A program made the translations under genes and the position numbers. Of a stretch of 22,500 nucleotides of DNA, positions 18,971 to 22,500 are shown piece after piece. This stretch comes from Prorocentrum cordatum (lineage: Eukaryota; Sar; Dinophyceae; Prorocentrales; Prorocentraceae), in contig CAUYUJ010014609.1 in the NCBI GenBank assembly GCA_963575745.1, forward strand, positions 290,001-312,500, given 5' to 3'. How positions within the stretch are numbered: the first letter of the stretch is position 1; every line of letters begins with the position of its first letter. Below the pieces are notes generated by a model, which was given only the letters and a program-made list of their open reading frames with translations, made no database searches and had not been told where the DNA came from.

Positions 18971-20233
18971 TTCCCAAATGTTTTGCTCAAGATGGCCGAA
19001 GATGGCCACGTTGGCCCAAGATGGCCTCCAAGATGGTCCAAGATGGCCTCCAAGTCCGCCCAAGATGGTCCAAGACTGCCTCCAAGACGGCCCAAAAGAG
19101 TCCAAGATACCTCCAAGTTCGCCCAAGAAGCCTCCAAGACGGCCCAAGACGACCCAAGAGGCCTCCAAGAGGTCCTCAAGGATGGCCCAAAGAGGCCAAA
19201 ATAATAGATGTTCCTCAGGGTTTAGAAAGATTTTGGCATTTGCTTCTTTTCGGCCTTCCGACGGCTCAAGACGGCCCAAGAGGCCTCCAAGATCGCCCCA
19301 AGATCGTCCACGTGGCCTCCAAGATGGCCCAATGACGGCCCAAGAGGCCCCCAAGACTGCACCAAGAGGGCCCCACGACGGGCCAAGATGGCCTCCAAGA
19401 CGCCCAAGATGGCCTCCAAGACGGCCCCGAAGCGCCCCAAGAAGGCCCCAAGCCGGTTCAGAGAGGCCCCCGAGACAGCTCCCGACAGCTTCAGACGGGC
19501 CAGGAATCCACCAAGATGGCCGAAGATGGCTCGAAGCTGGCCCAAGACGGCCCAAAAGGCCTCCAAGAGGGCCTCCAGGAAGGCCAGAGAAAAGGCCAAC
19601 GACATTCATGTTCCTGAGGTGTTTTAAGGATTTTGACATTTGCTTGTTTTCGGCCTTCCGACGGCCCGAGACGGCCCAAGAGTCGCCAAAGATCGCCCAA
19701 AGATCGCCCAAGAGGCCTCCAAGATGGCCCCAGAACGGCCCAAGAGGGCCCAAAGACGGCCCCAAGAGGCCCCCAAGACTGCCCAGGAGGCCTTTGAGAC
19801 GCCCAAAATGGCCTCCAAGACGGCCATGGAGCATTCCAAGAGGGCCCCAAGTCGGCCCAGAAAGGCCCCCCAAACGGCATCCGACGGCGTCAGACGGACC
19901 AGGAGCCCACCAAGACGGCCGAAGCTGGCCCTAAGATGGCCCAAGACGGCCCAAGAGGCCTCGAAGAGGGCCTCCAGGAAAGCCCGAAAAGGACAAATTG
20001 TGAAGGGTTGTGGCATTTGCTATGTTTCTGCCTTCCGACGGCCCGAGACGGCCCAAGTGCCCCCAAAGATCGCCCAAGAGGCCCAAGATGGCCCCAAGAA
20101 GCCCCCAAGACGGCCCAAGAGGCCTCCAAGACGCTCAAGATGGCCTCCCAGACGGCGCAAGCGCCCTCCAAGACGTCCTCCAAGAAGGCCCGAAAGGGTC
20201 AAAATGGCCTCCAGACGGCCAAGATGACCTTCA

Positions 20234-20480
20234 AGATGCCCACGTGTTCCCCGAAGGCTTTCCAAACCGATTCGGGGAACACATGGTCCGATAGCTTGGC
20301 AGGTATGGCCTCAACTTTCGGCCACATAGGCGCTTCCGGAAGGCAATGGGCGGCGGTGATTCGCCGTAGGCGTCTTCGATCCGCCGCCCACTGTTGATTC
20401 ATCACAGGGGTGCCTGGCGTGCTGAACCCGTTCGGTCTTGTTTTTTGTTCTTTTCCAAAAGAACTCCCGACCGAAAACTG
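20234..20480. repeat. Satellite junction segment, copy at 20.2 kb
   Basis: A copy of the 18674 segment, highly similar over its first 180 bp. Here GTGTTCCCCGA and TCGGGGAACAC (about 20243-20282) form a perfect 11-bp stem, and the GGGCGGCGG stem is also present. Confidence 0.88.
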
Positions 20481-21426
20481 CACATGTCAATGCCTGTCCC
20501 GCTCCAAGATGGCCAAACATAGCCTCCAAGACGCCTCAGATGGCCCGAAATGGCCCGAGATGGTCGAAGATGGCTTCCAAGACGGCCCAAGATACCTTCA
20601 AGATACCTTCAAATACGCCCAAGAAACCTCCAAGACTGCCCAAGACTGCCCAGAAGGCCTCCAAGAGGTCCTCCAGGAGGGCCCGAAGAGGCCAGAGTTA
20701 TAGATGTTCCTTTGATGTTTGAAGGAGTTGGGCATCTGTTTCTTCTTGGCACTCCGACGGCTCAAGACGGCCCAAGAGGCCCCCAAGATCGCTCCAAGAT
20801 CACCCACGAGGCATCCAAGATGGCCCCATGACGGCCCAAGAGACCCCAAGAGGGCCTCAACAGGCCTCCAAGACTGCCAAGATGGCGTCCAAGACGGCTC
20901 GGATGGCCCCAAGATGCCTCCAAGACGGCCCAAGATGCACCAAAAACTGCCTAAGATGGCCTCAAGATGGCCCAAGACGGCCCAAGAGGCCCCCAAGAGG
21001 CCTCCAAGACGGCCCAAGAGGCCTCCAAGAGGTCCTCCAGCAGGACCCGATTAGACCAAACTCATTGATGTTCCTAAGGTTTGTGCAGGATTTAAGCATT
21101 GGCTCGGCACTCCGACGGATCAAGACGGCCCCAAAGGCCCTCAAGATCGCCCCAAGATCGCCCACGAGGCCTCCAAGATGGCCCCATGAGGGCCCAAAAG
21201 CCCCCCACGACGGCCTCAAGAGGGCCCCAAGATGGCCTCCGAGACGGCCAAGATGGCCTCCAAGACGGCTAAGATGGCCTAAGACTGCCAAAGAGGCCCC
21301 CAGGAAGCCCCCAAAGGCCCCCAAAAAGCCCCAGAGGCCCAGGGAGGCTCCCAAGAGGCCTCCAAGAGGCCCCCAGGAAGCTCCGCAGAGGCCTCCCAAG
21401 AGGCCTCGCAAGACGGTTCCCAAGAA

Positions 21427-21497
21427 GTCTCCTCCTCCTCCTCCTCCTCCTCCTCCTTCCCTATCATCCTCATCCTCTTCCTCATCCTCCACCTAAT
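21427..21497. repeat. CCT microsatellite closing the satellite
   Basis: CTCCTC and TCCTCAT triplets for about 70 bp lie directly after the last satellite units and before the last junction copy. Confidence 0.93.
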
Positions 21498-21537
21498 CAT
21501 CATCCTCCTCCCTCTCAGGATCCTCCTACTGTTTCTC

Positions 21538-21690
21538 CCCCACGCGTTCCCCGAAAACTTTCCAAACCGACTCGGGGAACAACTGGCCCGATAGCTTGGC
21601 CAAGCTCTAGCCCAGCTGTCGGCCACATAATTAGGCGCTTCCCAAGGGGAAGGGGGCGGCGGTGATTTGCCGCAGGCGTCTTCCATAATG
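21538..21690. repeat. Satellite junction segment, last partial copy
   Basis: It matches 20240-20390: CCCACGCGTTCCCCGAAAAC, TTTCCAAACCGACTCGGGGA, CCCGATAGCTTGGC, TCGGCCACATA and GGCGGCGGTGATTTGCCGCA. It stops before the GGTGCCTGGCG block, so the array is truncated here. Confidence 0.85.
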
Positions 21691-22462
21691 TCCACAAAGC
21701 ACCAGCTCAGCTTCCCCCAAAAAACAAACACCCGATGACAGCTCAACATGACCCCAAGGACCGCCAGGATGCTTTTACCACGTCTGCAAATCCGCTAGGA
21801 GCGTCCCAGATCGGCGGCACAGGCCGAAGGCCACTGTGATACTGGAAATCCTGGAAGCCTTGGAAATCCTGGCACGTATCATTACCCATCGGTCGGAAGA
21901 ACTATAGATAGAAGCATGAAGCAGGAAGGCGCTGAAAGCAGATTGGGTTCCACCCGCCCCCTACGAAGGAAGGAAAAAGGGAAAGCCCCTCGACCACTGG
22001 AGTAGGAAGGGAATCCGAAAATGCCGATACCTTCAACGACCGATGGGCATCACGACCTCTTGCCCCTCCGAGACAAACAAAAACGGCCGCCAAAAAAAGA
22101 TGGGATCCGTTGGCGGCGGCGTCCGCACGGGGGTGGCGCGAGGGGCGCGGGCGCCCAGTGGTAAAGGCGGCGGGGACTCCCAGCAGGAAGGCAGGGCGGC
22201 GTCTGCCTTGGCTTCTTGGGAGCTCACCCGGCTTCCAAGGAGCCTTGTGGAAGCCCCTGGGGCCCTTCCAGACTCGGGGAGACGTAAGACTCGGGTACGG
22301 GGGGCTCGGGATGGCCTGACGCGGCCATCACAAAGATGACGATACCCAACCTGAAACTTGACGCGACTTCCCGCTGCAAAGACCCCACGATCACTGGACC
22401 GTCACGACCCAGGACCCGCTCGTCAAGAAACTGCGGCAAACCCGAGTTCCGGGCTACTCTTA
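21691..22462. other. No recognisable feature
   Basis: Non-repetitive sequence of mixed composition. Frames of up to about 100 codons occur on both strands (for example 22043-22339 on the plus strand) but show no family motif, signal peptide or membrane segment. No RNA gene was seen. Confidence 0.5.
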
Positions 22463-22500
22463 CCAGCCTTGAACATATCCCTATCCCTATGCTGGGCATC
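22463..22500. mobile_element. MITE-like element, family D, left end cut by the window
   Basis: It reads CCAGCCTTGAACATATCCCT then ATCCCTATGCTGGGCA, matching the left end of the element at 9597 with one or two differences. TTA lies just before it. Confidence 0.8.

Larger units (their letters stand above)
16600..21425. repeat. Hierarchical satellite: 10-12 bp units, ~390-bp subunits, ~1.56-kb higher-order repeats
   Basis: The base unit is CCCAAGANGG or CCTCCAAGANGG (10, 11 or 12 bp, mean about 11), repeated for about 4.8 kb. A non-unit spacer resembling TTTGCTTCTTNTCGGCCTTC then CGACGGC recurs near 17690, 18096, 18474, 19255, 19657, 20036, 20754 and 21112. A longer junction containing GGTGCCTGGCGTGC recurs at 17293, 18848 and 20409 (steps of 1555 and 1561 bp). 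Corresponding spacers are also 1561-1565 bp apart. Each higher-order unit therefore has four subunits, three ending in a spacer and one in the junction. Long Pro/Arg/Lys/Asp and Gly/Leu/Trp frames of up to about 380 codons arise from the repeat and have no other sign of coding. Confidence 0.94.

Noticed and set aside
18749-19934. Overlapping 370-380 codon frames on both strands in the satellite
   Set aside because: The frames stay open because the repeat lacks stop triplets. Both strands are open at once, and the residues simply follow the 10-12 bp units.
1-22500. tRNA, rRNA or spliced-leader gene
   Set aside because: No cloverleaf-type element, rRNA core sequence or dinoflagellate spliced-leader sequence was recognised by eye. 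A covariance-model search would be decisive.

Overview
The window looks like nuclear DNA of a GC-rich unicellular alga with a very repeat-rich genome. A dinoflagellate is the best guess. The grounds are a light-dependent photolyase/cryptochrome gene broken into small exons, exon junctions that fit GA-AG as well as canonical introns, many short inverted-repeat elements lying close to those junctions, long trinucleotide arrays and a layered satellite. This is inference: no spliced leader, rRNA or other species marker was found, and other GC-rich algae are not excluded.

The one convincing protein gene is on the minus strand. It encodes a cryptochrome/photolyase-family protein whose recognisable exons run from about 15641 down to 4400. 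Four short exons (15641-15579, 15032-14886, 12010-11867, 7885-7777) give pieces of the N-terminal Rossmann-like antenna domain. One long exon (about 5564-4400) gives the whole FAD-binding domain, with an intact Trp triad and the photolyase-type Asn facing flavin N5, then a Gly/Arg/Lys-rich tail. The first N-terminal strand and a short stretch between exons 3 and 4 were not found. The gene is therefore 5'-partial here and one small exon is missing from the model.

Layout. 1-2130: dispersed repeats, pyrimidine trinucleotide tracts and a cluster of near-perfect 19-bp palindromes. 2131-4262: CCT tracts and a 1.45-kb CAT/CAG array. 4400-15641: the photolyase gene, with introns packed with at least five inverted-repeat families (A-E), several dispersed families without clear ends (F-I) and a 360-bp foldback hairpin. 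15700-16900: more inverted-repeat elements and an AT-rich duplicated element (J). 16600-21425: a hierarchical satellite of 10-12 bp units, grouped into subunits of about 390 bp, grouped into higher-order repeats of about 1.56 kb. 21430-22500: a CCT tract, a last satellite junction copy, featureless sequence, and the left end of a family D element cut by the window edge.

The main interest is how the gene and the repeats fit together. Inverted-repeat elements end within about 10-50 bp of several splice junctions, and the inferred junctions share short flanking repeats. This pattern suggests introner-type intron gain. Two intronic repeats also carry a 41-bp stretch resembling the start of the gene's own exon 3. 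Most other long open frames in the window are translations of trinucleotide or satellite repeats and are not annotated as genes.
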